A stretch of DNA of 64,000 nucleotides from Callipepla californica brunnescens (Eukaryota; Chordata; Aves; Galliformes; Odontophoridae), in contig JALIRH010000077.1 in the NCBI GenBank assembly GCA_023055505.1, positions 1,736,001 to 1,800,000 of the forward strand. Direction: 5' to 3'. The position numbers and the translations under genes are program-made. Shown here in pieces: positions 49,521 to 61,900 of this stretch; position 1 is the first letter of the stretch, and every line of letters starts with the position of its first letter. A model generated the notes under the pieces. It saw only the letters and a program-made list of their open reading frames with translations. It did no database searches and was not told the DNA's origin.

Positions 49521-49974
49521 GCTTCTAACTGCACATTGCAGTAGAAAAAATCCCGTTCCCAAAACTTTATGGATACGCAGGTTGTACTGCCCACTAAAAT
49601 GTATTTTAAGGGACACTTGGACCTCGTAAGTCTGCTTGTATGCATTGTAGGGTTACTGCCTTTCAGAAGAGTAAGGCTTTAGGTGGCTTTTGGGACAGTT
49701 ACAGCCTAGTGATTTCCACTTCACTTTGGAGTTGGATCATATACATGTAATTGAAATATGTGTACATGGAGGAGAACATCAGTGTAACTCCATCCAAAGC
49801 CTTCAGCATGCTCCTGAGAGTGCCCTTCCCAACACTTACCAGTGTCTCTCTGGAGGGACTCTCAAGAACATCTTAACTTTCACATTTGCAGTATCTATCC
49901 ATTTAAATGAGTTCTTCCTATTAAGTTTTCTCTACAGCTGTTTTGCTTTCCTCCCTCCAACTGATAGACTGACA

Positions 49975-50125
49975 CTTCTGCGCGAGCTTGAAGAGGCGGA
50001 CGTGCTCGCTGCATGGCTACCAAGGGAGTGGTTTCCTTGGCAACATCCATCACGTGAAAGCCCGCTGGATAGCCGGCTACTCCTCCGACATTTTCTACTT
50101 GAGCTCCATGGATAGCCGAACTGGG
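49975..50125. promoter_or_regulatory. small CpG-dense patch with RFX X-box-like palindrome
   Basis: About ten CpG dinucleotides lie in 150 bp of otherwise CpG-poor DNA. Gtttccttggcaac at 50031-50044 fits the X-box pattern RYYNYY-N1-3-RRNRAC bound by RFX factors; its right half ggcaac is perfect. A degenerate second copy, gctaccaagggagt, lies at 50016-50029. X-boxes are typical of ciliary gene promoters. The reading frames here have no recognised protein. A promoter or enhancer is inferred, not shown. Confidence 0.4.
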
Positions 50126-50129
50126 TACT

Positions 50130-51985
50130 AAGTACCCAAACCAAATCAATTGCAGCAGGAAGAGTGGGGCTGAACAGAAAAAAAAGTATCATTGACGTTA
50201 TGTTTCTTTCATTTAATCCACGGTTTTGCAGATACGTAGCATTTCAGAGATGTATTTTTTTTTTTTTTGTCTTACTGAAATTTTTTTTTTTTCTTTGAAT
50301 GTAGCATGATACGTATGTTTTCTATAAGCACAGATTTCTGGCAAGCTTTAGTTTGGATGTGTTTATAAAATCGACCAAGTTTTATGGAGTATTTCACATA
50401 TTTATTTTTCTGCCACTCAGACATCATTCATAAGTTTTTATATTTTTTAGAAAGTTCATTTTAGCCAGGCTTTTGTAAAAAAAAAAATAAAAAAAAATCA
50501 AAATGCAATTCTTTTTTTTTTTCCCTAGTGGGCTTTGCTAACACAACACATCTGGTACTGTTCTAATATCTAAAACCCATTTTGCTATCTGATATCAGAT
50601 GTGAAAAAATACACAGAATTCAAATATTGCATCAATCAAATGAATGCTCTGTTGATGTTTGCCAGATATTTTGCTGATATTTGCTTGAAAAATGATCTTT
50701 GTTCTCCCCTGTGAAATAGCGATCTTACAGAAATATGTACCTGTAAGTCTTTTAACACCCTTTGGGTGGCTTATATTAGAAAAGCTGTGCATTGCAAGTA
50801 AAACAACGCATTTTAAAACATCTCCATCCCCATTACATTTTCTGGATACAAAACTGAATACTTTTAACACATAACTCAGTGGACAAATGAAAAAGAATTC
50901 AGATGAACAGGTGAGGGTAGGCAGGAAATCTGCCTAAAAATGAGATGCAGAATCCAGGGCAATTGTCAAGCTTAAACTACAGGGCAATGTAGAAATTAAT
51001 CACTCATCATGATGTAAAACAGTTGAAGCCTCTCTGTCTAGGGAAATTTTGATTATCTCAGTGTTCAGAACACTGAACCCTTACAGTACCACCACAGACA
51101 GTAGACCAAACTGCAGTCTCTGTGGATCTACTGACGATGCATCCATGTGCAAAAGAGAAAGTCAGAAATTGTTTAAACTTGGCTTTTTTTGTTGGGTTTC
51201 ATGTGTGGGGGGGGAGGGGGGGAGGGTGATGTGGTACTGGGAGGTTGGTAGCGGGAAGGTTATTCCACTACACCTTGAAGGGAGGCAAAGCAATTGAGCC
51301 AGATTTGTTGGGCACACCAACGAATGCAGTAAGCAGGGTTTCACCCACTAAGAAACCAGCTCTTGTGAAATACTGACTTTGCTCTTGAAAAAACATTATT
51401 TTAAGATTTTTCTGCTCGTCAAAGACCTTGTCAGTTGTTGCTATTGTCTTAACATCATCATTGCCATCTTCATCACATCTTTCCCATGCACTGAAAAGGC
51501 ATTTTTGAGCAGAACAGAGAGAAGAGCTTTTTCCCTCACCCATCTTAGCAGTGCATTTGTAGCTGCCACCCAGGACTGCACTGCAGGATGCCTCCCAGAG
51601 CCAGTACAGAACCTGTCTCAGTTATCACAGATACAAAATCATTCCAGCTAAGGAAATTAGGACTCCCTCCTAATCTGTGTAATGGAACTCAGACTACTCC
51701 ACACCATAGGGAAGAGCTCTGTCACTCACCATCTGCATTAGCTCACAAAATTAGTCAGCGTTCAGACACTAGACAAATTAGTAGACTCATTTTATTTCTG
51801 ATTCAATTCTTAGACTACATAAACACGAAGAAGAAAGTGCATTTATAGAATTCATATTAATCGTAAGTTTCCCCCTACCCTGACTTTTATAGAATTTACA
51901 CTACTATAAGAAAGATTTTCAGAGGAAAAAAATGTTCATCTATTCCACATATCGTTTTACTAAGATCTTGTATTTGTGCTTTTTT
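50130..51985. other. non-coding stretch with homopolymer tracts
   Basis: T-rich runs at 50252-50267 and 50281-50293. An A-rich/T-rich inverted pair lies at about 50479-50523. No gene is recognised. The G-rich tract at 51207-51225 is listed separately. Confidence 0.5.
51207..51225 (+). repeat. G-rich tract, G-quadruplex-prone
   Basis: Runs of G8, G7 and G3 are separated by single A residues. The tract can supply four or more G-triplets with short loops. The complementary strand gives a Pro-rich artefact in a minus ORF. Confidence 0.85.
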
Positions 51986-51994
51986 CCCTACTGA

Positions 51995-52278
51995 AGCTGG
52001 GGGTCGGCTTTTGCTCCCAGGTAACAGCAATAGGACAGGAGGCGATGGCCTCATGTTGCACCTGGGGGAGTTCAGATTGGGTATTAGGAAACATTTCTTC
52101 TCCAAAAGAGTAGTGATGCACAGAAACAGGCAGCCCAGAGAGGTAGAGGAATCACCATCCCTGGAGCAGTTTCAGAGCCATGGAGATGCAGCTCTGAGGG
52201 ACACGGGCAGTGGGCAGGGGTTGGATTCGGTGATTTGAGAGGGCTTTTCCAGGTGTAATGATTCAGTGATTCTATAAC
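51995..52278 (+). mobile_element. CR1 LINE 3' fragment
   Basis: About 280 bp contain the ORF2 C-terminal remnant in pieces (GLMLHLGEFRLGIRKHFFSK near 52048-52107, then RQPREVEESPSLEQF, similar to the family RLP.EVEESPSLE stretch). The 3' UTR follows, with ggggttggattcggtgattt and a terminus near gattcagtgattctat. The reading frame is partly open but has no start context or RT core. Its similarity to the ORF2 tail is the clearest coding trace of CR1 in the window. Confidence 0.9.
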
Positions 52279-52279
52279 T

Positions 52280-55200
52280 GCAATTCTAAAAGAATATATA
52301 TGTGTACCATTGCTAAGAAAAAAAAAAAATACTAACTGCAGGACAGCATGAAAACCAAAGAGTTCACTGAAGTCTTTCAGTGCATCCATAGTGAGCCACT
52401 TCCAACATAAATTAATTATTTTAAGAGCAATTGCTAAATATACATCTATTTATTTGATTTCAAGTTTGTGATTCGAGTTACAATCAATGGAATTAGATAA
52501 AAGATGATATTTATTAGCATAGTATTGGATACTTCCAACAAACCCAGCAAAGATTCTATAGAATTTTTACCTAGAATATAGACAAATTCCTTCCTATGAA
52601 AACCTACAAGCATGCTAACATCCTACTGCCTAAAGGAATTTTCAGTGTTCATTGTCAGAGTACTATATTTCTGACTGCACATCCACAAAATCTTACATGA
52701 GCAGAAACTCCAGCATATTGCTCCTGCAGGCAGTAATCAAGAGCTCATATTACAGGAAAGTTATCAGAAGTGTAACACTATTAGCATGGAAAGTTGATTT
52801 ATGTAAATGGAAGTATGTTTCTGAATTCATAACATTTTCTGTCATTTAGTACAAGCTCTCCATAACATTGCTATCTGCTTCAGATAAGGTAATCCAAGGT
52901 TACACTCCTTCTAATAATACGGAAATATGAACACCCAAAATCCAACCCAAAACCAAACACCACCAGCAGCAAAAAAGAAGAAACAAAAAGAAATCTTTTT
53001 GAACGAAGGGTGAAAAGAATACTTTGCTAGAAATAGCACGAGACCTCTCATCCAACTGCCCTTGGTGGTAAACCATCCTAAAAGAGCAAACTATTTCCAG
53101 GAAATACAAGAACAGACAAGGAGTTGGTCTTTTTCAGATGGCCCCAGTGATCACCGCTGTCGCAGCGTGTTATGATTTATTGTTTAATCATTTAGGACTG
53201 GCAGCTCCTGGAAGGTAATAACATTAAGGGGCAGAGGTTAGCTTGTATACCACTGCCAAACACTTCTTACCCTGTTAAAAACTTTTGTTAAAAGTGTAAA
53301 TCATTTTGAGCTTGTAAATGTCAAGACTTAAGCATTCCTGTTCTACAGTCCCAGCAGCAGTTGGTAAAATTTTCAGCTGCACCTCCGAATGGCAAAGCTA
53401 ATGCCCTCTAATACGCTGAGCTCTAGAGAAAACATATCAAATATGAGACGCAACTTTTCATACAGAAGTTTTGTTTGTCATAAAATTTGAACCCAGGGGT
53501 TTGCTGAAAAGTAAGTCTGTGCTAGAGGGCTCTCAAGGATCACTGAGCTGCACGCGGTCAGAAACACACAGGCAACCTTGAAAATTGGTCATTAATCTCT
53601 TGCTGAAGGTTAAGGTAATGCTTAAAATTTAAAGAGAACTATGTTAGTGAGCAAATAGAAGATACAGTCAGTTTTTAAAAGTCATAATTATTACTACGAA
53701 ATCCACGACCGCGTACAGATATGGCTAAGAGCATGGTCACTACCATATCAGAAGAATTGACTTCTAACCCCCAGTTGTCATACTGGAAAAGAGTTCTGAT
53801 CAAAAATGTAACTTCTCCTCAATGCACCAAGCCAGCAGGGGAATCACCCAATGGCTTAAGTTAGATGGGGACCTTAAAGTTATCATTCAGCTCGACCCTC
53901 TGTGGAACAATCATCTTGTCACAGCTAAAGCACCCCTGTTTAACCTACATTTATCACAAGATGAGGGGATGGTGTTTTCTTTTTGTATAAAAAAGCTAGA
54001 TCAAACTGACTATGTGTCTCCAAAACTGAAAATAGCCTTCTGGATTGCGATTTAAATATGGCTTCTCAACTGTTCCCATCACATAAAACACATGCTCAGA
54101 AATCTTGTTTCAAAGATTTCATGAGACCAGGTTTGGTCTCATCAAATATGGTGACTAATGAGCAAACCAATCAACTACTTTGGACTGGTTATGAAAAGTT
54201 CAGAAGCAGAGTTACAGCCATAGAACAAAACCAATGGAAACAGATGAGCAAATTGCATGTGTTCAAAGGCAACTGTCTCGTTAGCCAGTTAATGATAGCT
54301 AGCAAAGAGATTCAGGCTTCTTAACCTTTCAGAAGCAAAGTTGAAGAACTGATATTCACAAACTCAAAACTCATGTCATCAATGAATTTTATAAGCACAA
54401 GCTCTGCTAAGGAGTTCTAAACTCCTTCCCTGTTGCATTAACCACAGGAAAAGAGCTTTGTTAACCAACAGTTAACAAAGCTTAGATAGTACTATGCAAA
54501 GTAAACAGTAGCCTGGAATCAAGTCTTTAGTTATCAAACAAATGATGGTTTTTCAGGTGATGGCATTTTTGAAGTGCAACAGTTTTATAACTGCTGCAGT
54601 GATCCCATCTCTTATAGAAACATCTTCTGTCTCATAACATGCTTGATATATTGCTCTGACAGCTTCAGCTGGCATCAGTTGGAAAGACCCTTTCAACAAC
54701 AGCCAGTGGGCTGTGAGATGTGCCTAACAGAAGTCTAAAAATCCTACTGCACAAAATGTACTCTTTGAGAAAATACGTTAATAATGAAAGTGAAGACAGT
54801 GGGCTTAATTAATTTTAGAAAGGAAATGTTATTTGGGACTTGGAAAAATAAGAAAAAAAAAAAGATATATTAGCAACATACAACAACACACAGCACAGCA
54901 GCTCATTTGCCTTAAGCACAGGACTGCTTAGGAAGAGCTTGCAGCTTGGGAATAAAGACTGCTTTGCCTACTGGAACTACCCTGAGTTGGAGAGCCTGAA
55001 AACGCAAACATATCCAGGGACTTGCCTTGTTCTGGTGTGCATCATCCTTATGTCACATTGGTATAATCCATAGCATTTCCTTATATTTTTTGGCACAAAA
55101 CTTTCTCTCCCACACCATACACTGAAGCACAAACACCCAGCTGTAAGATGAAAGTTGCAGTGATCCCTGTGTCCAGATACAAACACTTCCTGCAAATGCA

Positions 55201-55555
55201 GCCTTTTATTCATGTGCAGTTTTATACTGCAAACCAGGACAAATGCACATTTACTTCATATTTCTAATTTTCTAGCTCGTCATTAACAATGACTTACATA
55301 AACGTTACTTTTTTAAAACTACTTAAGAAACAAAAATGAAACAAGTTCAAGCAATGGAGACTCTTCCATTATAATTCTTTTCTGAGTGTGAAAAGGAATT
55401 GAAGACCAAATTTTTTAAGCCGCATTAAAGAAATCATAAAGATCACAGGATTAACATCATGTCATGCTTTTGCTAGAGGTCAGTTCCACATCAGCAAACA
55501 TATACTCTGTATTCACAGAAAGCTTAAACTAATGTAAACAATGGTACTCATACAT
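52280..55555. other. non-coding stretch, no gene recognised
   Basis: AT-rich, with ORFs up to 88 codons and no recognised motif or named repeat. An A-rich run lies at 54852-54863. Confidence 0.5.
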
Positions 55556-55559
55556 TTCA

Positions 55560-55590
55560 TGTATATATATATATATATATATATATATTC
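55560..55590. repeat. (TA)n microsatellite
   Basis: About 13-14 uninterrupted TA units following catgta. On the minus strand they give a spurious IYIYIY peptide. Confidence 0.92.
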
Positions 55591-55775
55591 CACACTGTAG
55601 CGTGCATCTACATGTGTGTTATCTAAAACACAGTTAATATATGCTAGGAGTTGATTGTTTTGATGGTACATGCAGCGAGTCAGTGTTTGAGAATATGAAA
55701 AGTAGTGATTAAAAGCCAAGGAAGTGAACTTCTTGAACAGCAAATGGGACATCTGTTCCTCTTCTTTCCCAGACT

Positions 55776-55878
55776 GTTATCTATCTGCCTATCTACCTAT
55801 CTACCTATCTACCTATCTACCTATCTATCTATCTATCTATCTATCCATCCATCCATCCATCCATCCATCCATCCATCT
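55776..55878. repeat. compound tetranucleotide array (CTAC/CTAT)n-(CCAT)n
   Basis: CTAC and CTAT units alternate, become pure CTAT, then switch to CCAT units, over about 100 bp in all. This is a typical compound microsatellite and probably length-polymorphic. It creates the STYLPIYLS and IHPSIHPS repeats of a spurious plus-strand ORF. Confidence 0.95.
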
Positions 55879-55879
55879 A

Positions 55880-58860
55880 TTGGTCAATTTGTAGCTCTGA
55901 TCTACAGTGTTCCAGTTTTTCTTCCCTGTAATCATTTCAGCGTGGTTATTTCCTGCCTTCTTGTCTCAGGCCATATTTTCATTCTGCTTCTATTAAATAA
56001 CATTTTGACATCACCTTCTTGTCAATGAGTATACATTTTTTTCCTCCTTTTTTAGGTAAATTCTTCATGTTTGGTGTTTTCAAGATCAGTGTGACCAGCT
56101 TGCCAGCCAGACCTAAGATGATGCAAAAATACCTCACTTTTCTTTGATACAAGCCTTTTAGTTTAATATCATTGATTGATATTATGGACATTGTTGAAGA
56201 AGTAGTTTTCTTGAATCTACAGCACACATGAGCTCATCAAGTAATAGGTGTAAGGGTAACTGAACCTTGAATCATCTGCAATTTTACACTCCTTTGATTT
56301 GGACTTCCCATTAATAACCACAGAAGAATGCAATGGAAGGTGCTGTAAAAATAAATATATAAACTGGGAGCTACTGGAATCAAAATTCATAAATTAGAGC
56401 ACATATGTACAAAGATTAAAGGCACAGAGAGGCACGCACCCAAGAAGCAACAAGCATGAGTATTTTAGTAGTGACTATGCTCAAACTGGCCCTGCCAGCC
56501 TGGTATCAAGGCTGGATAGCAGGAAATTGCAGATATCAAACAGGCAGGATCAATCAATTACGTTGCTTATAAAATCTTAATTTTGTCACAAAACTACTGA
56601 AGACACTTCATTAAAAAATTATACGTGACTTTAATAGTGAAATAAGTTAACAACAGCATAGGGCTATCCAGTACAAGAAGAAAAGCTTGCAATTACAGCT
56701 AATGAAACTTTTTTTGCTATTATAACATTTAATCAATGTCTCCCATTGTTATAAAGCAACGCCTAAGCCCGACGAGTTTTAGTGAGGACCTAAAAGTTAA
56801 TTTAATGGCAGTGTTTTAGGACAGCTTTCATTATTAAACGATGAAATGGAAGTCAGGATTCTCTACTGAGATCATAAATCAAGAAAACCAATTAAAAAGA
56901 TGTGTACTGAATGTCTGATCTAATTCAAATTTTGGTGAGCTTAAAATACTATACTCTCTGTTAATTGAATAGATGCTGCATGGTTAAGAGGGTTTGTCAT
57001 GAGCCTCAGATCGATACTTTATTTTAGCTCTCTTTACAGACATTCCTAATGCAGCTATCGCTTTGAGATCTGACAATAAGTATTTTGTTATGTGAGCAGA
57101 AAGCAAAATCCATTCCAGTTGTCCATTTTCCCAATTAGAGTTATTTCTCTTTTGAGCATTGATTGGTTGTGAGCAGAGGCTCCACTCTCATTCACGTGGG
57201 GTGAAAGCAAAGCCCTGGCTCCAAGCTACACGTTGGCACAACGCAGAAAGCCTACACCTAGGCATGTAAGTCCTACCCTGGGTTGCATTTTAATAGTTCA
57301 GGTCCTAAGAGGCAGCCTAGCATCTCCAGCCGTGGAATTTCAAAGCCTGTTGCTCCTACATGCAAAGTAGCACCTCCTGACAAGCTGTTCCTGTGCTATT
57401 TGGTTCTGTTGGAATGGGCTAGTCTAATGATACTGTATTAAAATTACCTTTCTCGGGCTTCTTCATGCTGTGTTAGCTGTCAGTTTTCTTCCTTCCTATT
57501 TATAAATAATGCTTCCTATTTAACCGAAACAGCAACTCATACTCTTCTCCAACTTCACAAGCTGTCAATCGCAAACGCTAATATACAGCCCAGTCTCTTA
57601 GGAGTTTTAAAATAAGCACAAGAGAAGAGAGAGCTGCAAATTAGCCATAATGCACCTAACAACGGCTCTGCAAAACACTCAAGTGAAAATTAACACTTCC
57701 GTTGCTAAAAGGTTGCTTGAAAACCTTGACATTTGCTCCCCTTCTGTGGGTACTGCCTTCATCGAGGAACCCCTGACCTCAATCACCCCATTAATAAAAG
57801 CGACGACGTATCAGTGCATTGACTCTCATGCAGAGACAGCTGCCAGCCTGCTACGGCAGCAGCTATCCAAGAGCACTGCTCAGTGTGTACAGGAGCTCAG
57901 CGTGTATCAGATTCCTGCAGGATACTGCCAACAGCCCTGGCTTTTTTCTCTCTCTCTCTGTAATCTCTCTGAATGCAGTCTACACCAGACACACAGCTCT
58001 GAACACAGTGCTCATGTCACCTAACTCTGTGCGTCAGAGCGCAAAGTGCTGCCTTTCATTGCTCCCCAGGACGATGCTGATGTACATGCACAACATTAGC
58101 ACAGCAAAACACCTGCCTCAGCTGTACTAGTAGCAATGCCCCTAACACCTAGACCAAGTGTTTCAAACACTCAAAAAATCAGATACAGGTGGATCTGGGC
58201 ATGAACGAATCTAAGTATTTGTGGGGCTTTTTTTTTCTGGTTCAGTAACAAATCTGAACAAATAGCTCAAACTGCAGTTTGATTTTTGATCACAAGCTCT
58301 GAAAACAATTCAGACAGTAAGCTGAGGACAGAACTTAGGCACCAGTAGTAGATAAGATTTTGTCAGTTAAGATTAAGCGCAAAAAGATGAAAATCTGAAA
58401 ACAATTACAGGAATAGGTTGAGTATTTATTTCCTTTCTCCATCCTACTTGCTGTATTTGCCATTAGGAGGGATTGTTTTCATTCCCTGTTTCAGGTTTTG
58501 CTGTAGAGGAAGGCATCAGAATGTTAATAGCTGCTCGATGCGCCGAGTCTATACAGGGCTGTATAGAATTGCTTTGACCTTTTCAGTATTCTGCATTTTG
58601 AAGGACTCACCCTTTCAGGAATGCTCCGGCTTCCCCATTTACAATCTCACCCAGCAGTGGAGAAAGAGAGGTAATGTCCAGTTAGAACAGAGGGAAATTG
58701 TAAAAATACACTCCGAGACAATCTACCGAAGATGAAATATTCAATCCATTCCTGTGACGAAGATGGAAAGGGAATGGAAAATATCATAAAACAAATGCAT
58801 TTTCTTGACAAAGTCAATAAGGGAAAAGCATGTCTTGTTAGATTCCTCTGCTTGTAATCT
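55880..58860. other. non-coding stretch, no gene recognised
   Basis: ORFs up to 124 codons (57650-58024) without recognised domains. The GC and CpG content of 57.2-58.1 kb is somewhat above the local background. No splice-bounded exon could be argued. Confidence 0.45.
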
Positions 58861-58952
58861 CTGAGACCCGGCTTGTGCGCCGCAATAAAGCCGCCAGAAT
58901 TTACAGCCTTTGGAAAACTCTACTTGTAAATCAGCCCAGACTTATGATAACT

Positions 58953-58965
58953 TTCGAGAAAGTTC
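58953..58965. promoter_or_regulatory. heat-shock-element-like match
   Basis: Ttcgagaaagttc is a perfect three-unit TTCnnGAAnnTTC array, the minimal HSF1 trimer site. It lies in a segment (about 58865-58990) with several retained CpGs. A match of this kind is expected about once per window by chance, so function is uncertain. Confidence 0.25.
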
Positions 58966-58989
58966 AGTTATTGCTCGCCAGAAAGTGAA

Positions 58990-61900
58990 GTAGGACAAAG
59001 AACCCTCAGAGTCTTCATCTGCACTGTTTTTAGCAGGGTGTACTTAGGATGGCTGTGCAGGAGGAGCAGCTCTGCCCAAGCAATGCCCCGGGCTCACTGT
59101 GCATCCCCATGTCTGCAGCCATGTGGGTACACTGCCCAGCGGGGCCCAGGGACAGCATCACAGCACTGCCATCCAAGTGCCATTACAATACAGAAGATGA
59201 TGTGTGCTTCAATATTTTTGTATGCTCTTCGGTGCTTGATGGTTAAGTATCTCTCCTCCAAGTAATAATTTCTATTATATATACATATATTTCTATTAGA
59301 TACAAAGCAGCTCTAAAGGTTTTCAAGATCCCAGAGATCTGTCAGGGACTGAGGGTGTTACTCTCACAGCTGACATCACCCCCAGAGCAGATCTGCAGTG
59401 CTCAGGGAGGCAGACTCCTGCATGTGGGATAAGATCTGCATTAGTGGGGCTGAACAAATCTCTGCCAGTCAGGCAGACACACAAAGCATCTTTGTTGTGT
59501 AATAGCACTGAGGTTTAAACAAGTCACCCACTAGCACCTCTGATAACCCCTATGTCATGGTTTCCTCTTCCTTGTAACCTTTTGAGGAAAGGTATTCCCT
59601 TGTCCACCTGTCTGTACAAAAAGCACGCATGCTCACTGCCCACACCCCCATTGCCTGCCCTCTCCAGTTGCTCCATGCTTCAAGGATAGGGAATGGAGAT
59701 AAGGTAAGACTCCACTGGTTTTTACCATGGGGATGTTTCCATCCGAAGGCCTGAGATGGGGTATTTAGGGATTGGGATTATTTCACATATACACCTTCTG
59801 GGCACTCCCTTATCTCTGCTGCTGCTGCACCTGATACTAGTCAAACCTGGAACGTCAGCAAAAGCATTCGGCTCATCCCAATGAATCACATCCCCAGAAT
59901 GCTCTTAGCATTCTGAAAGGAGCTGTATTTTGTTATACATCTAGTATTCTTAACACTTAAAAGTGCAGGCTTCAGTGTATAACTGAGCACCATGCCTAAC
60001 TAAGAGTATTTTTCTCACCAACTGACAAACTGTCCAAAAAGCTCACTCCTTCTACTTGAGATCTCCTGCTCTCTCATGTTAATTTGCCCACTTCTAAAGT
60101 CACTTTTTGAAAATACTGCCATTCTCAACAACCACATCATAGTCTGCTACAGGAATTGTTTCTCTTTCAGTTAACATTGATCATGACTATTTACATGTTG
60201 ACCACAGTCAATTTGCTGTTACAAAAGGTTTCAGTTACCTCTCCTGCACTCTGGTTGTTTTTTTTTGCTATCCCTCCTGTAGCTCAGTGCAACTGTTCAT
60301 CTGATTTCCTCCCTTAAACTCTTACCCTCCGTAACTTGACAAACAAGGCTCTCTAATTACATTTTCAGACATCTCAAACGCTTCATTTTCCTCCTCCCCA
60401 GATACTTGCAACAGTAAGAGCTGTACGACATAATGAAAGGTACTAACTGCAGCAATTCAGAACCAAAAGGAGAAACAAAATTCAGCCCACACCACAGGGT
60501 CATCTACTCCCCACTCCTCTTTCTGAGGGCATTTCAGCTGCCATCCTCTCCCCTCCCATTCCATAGCTCATCTCGCTGCAGTCCTTTCCTTTCAAAATGC
60601 CCAGCTGAGCCCTGGCTAATGGATTAAGTTCTATTCAGCTGGGCCTGTGACTTCTTCCTGCTGAGGCAGTCGTTTAATTACCTGCTTTTTCTCACTCCCT
60701 TGCACTGTCTGTGACCACTGCAAAGTCATTAATGCACATAAGCACAGGTAAGTGTCCAAAAATACACTTTGTCACTGCATACATTTTATCTCTGAAAGCC
60801 TATCTAGCTGTGTTATCAACACACTGCCCGTATTATGATGGTGCAGCTCAGATTGTTCTGCTTTTCAGGCAGTCAATACTGAAATCAATACAGATGTGAC
60901 ACTATGGCAGAAAGAGCCAAATGTTATATGAAAATAGACCGAATGTCAGATCTGTTTTGTTCCCGAGGTCAGAGATTTATACAATCCGTAATGAATTCAA
61001 CATCAAGATACGAAGGGGAGATATTCTGATTTCTCTTAACGTTTCCTTCCATTCCAGCTACGCTTTGTGGCTCTAGCTCATTAAATACAAGAAAGCCACT
61101 TTAAAAAATGACTTTTAACAGAGGACTAACCTGATTCACATTTTTGATGTGCCAAAATCCATGACACAAAAACAAAGGCCCCTTCCAGTTTCAGGTGAGA
61201 GATGTGTGACGAGACGCAAGCTCTGTACTGACACACATGAGGTGATGATGCCCACATGCCTCCCCCTGGTTGTGCAGCTGCTCCTACATGCAGACATCGA
61301 CCTGCTTCACCACGGAAAGGAAAGGGGTCCCTACTGGGAGAAATGGAGCAGGGAAGAGGAGATTTCAAAACAGATCTCATCCTGTGTTGAGCACAGACAG
61401 TCCAGGGCAGCAGGGCTGGGAGTGAGGGAAGCTGGTTGTGGCACTACTGAGGATGTGGAGATAGGATGGAGGGAGCTGCAGGGGACAAACGAAGGAGGCC
61501 AGTGGAAGGGGATGCTGCTGGCACCTCTGAGAGCACTGCAACCATCCCATGCTGTGGCAGGGACCGTCTAAAGGGACTGAATAAGGCTGTATTAATTGGC
61601 AAATAACTGAATTAACTGCAATTCCCTGCACTGAGACTTCTTCATCTGCAAGGACCCTCCAGATGAGAAGATCTGGGAAAGACCTCTTTGGGACTGACCT
61701 GTGGGGTGCAGAAGGAACAGCTTGAATCGAGGTGATGAAACAAATATTTGGAGAATTTCTCCATTCCTGGTATCCTCTCTCCCACTTTCCCAATAAACAC
61801 AACCAAAACGTTTGTAATACATTACAACCACATTCCCCCAGCTTTCACTTACAATCAAAATTTCATCTGCTATTGATTTTCTTCATTTCTTCATACCATT

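Noticed and set aside
49690..50115. 141-codon plus ORF across the X-box patch
   Set aside because: No recognised protein and no splice or start support. The CpG-rich motif content explains the patch better as regulatory DNA.
55705..56028. 107-codon ORF with Ser/Thr/Tyr and His/Pro repeats
   Set aside because: It is the translation of the compound tetranucleotide microsatellite.
61149..61802. 140-codon plus and 141-codon minus overlapping ORFs
   Set aside because: They overlap on opposite strands and neither has a recognised motif.
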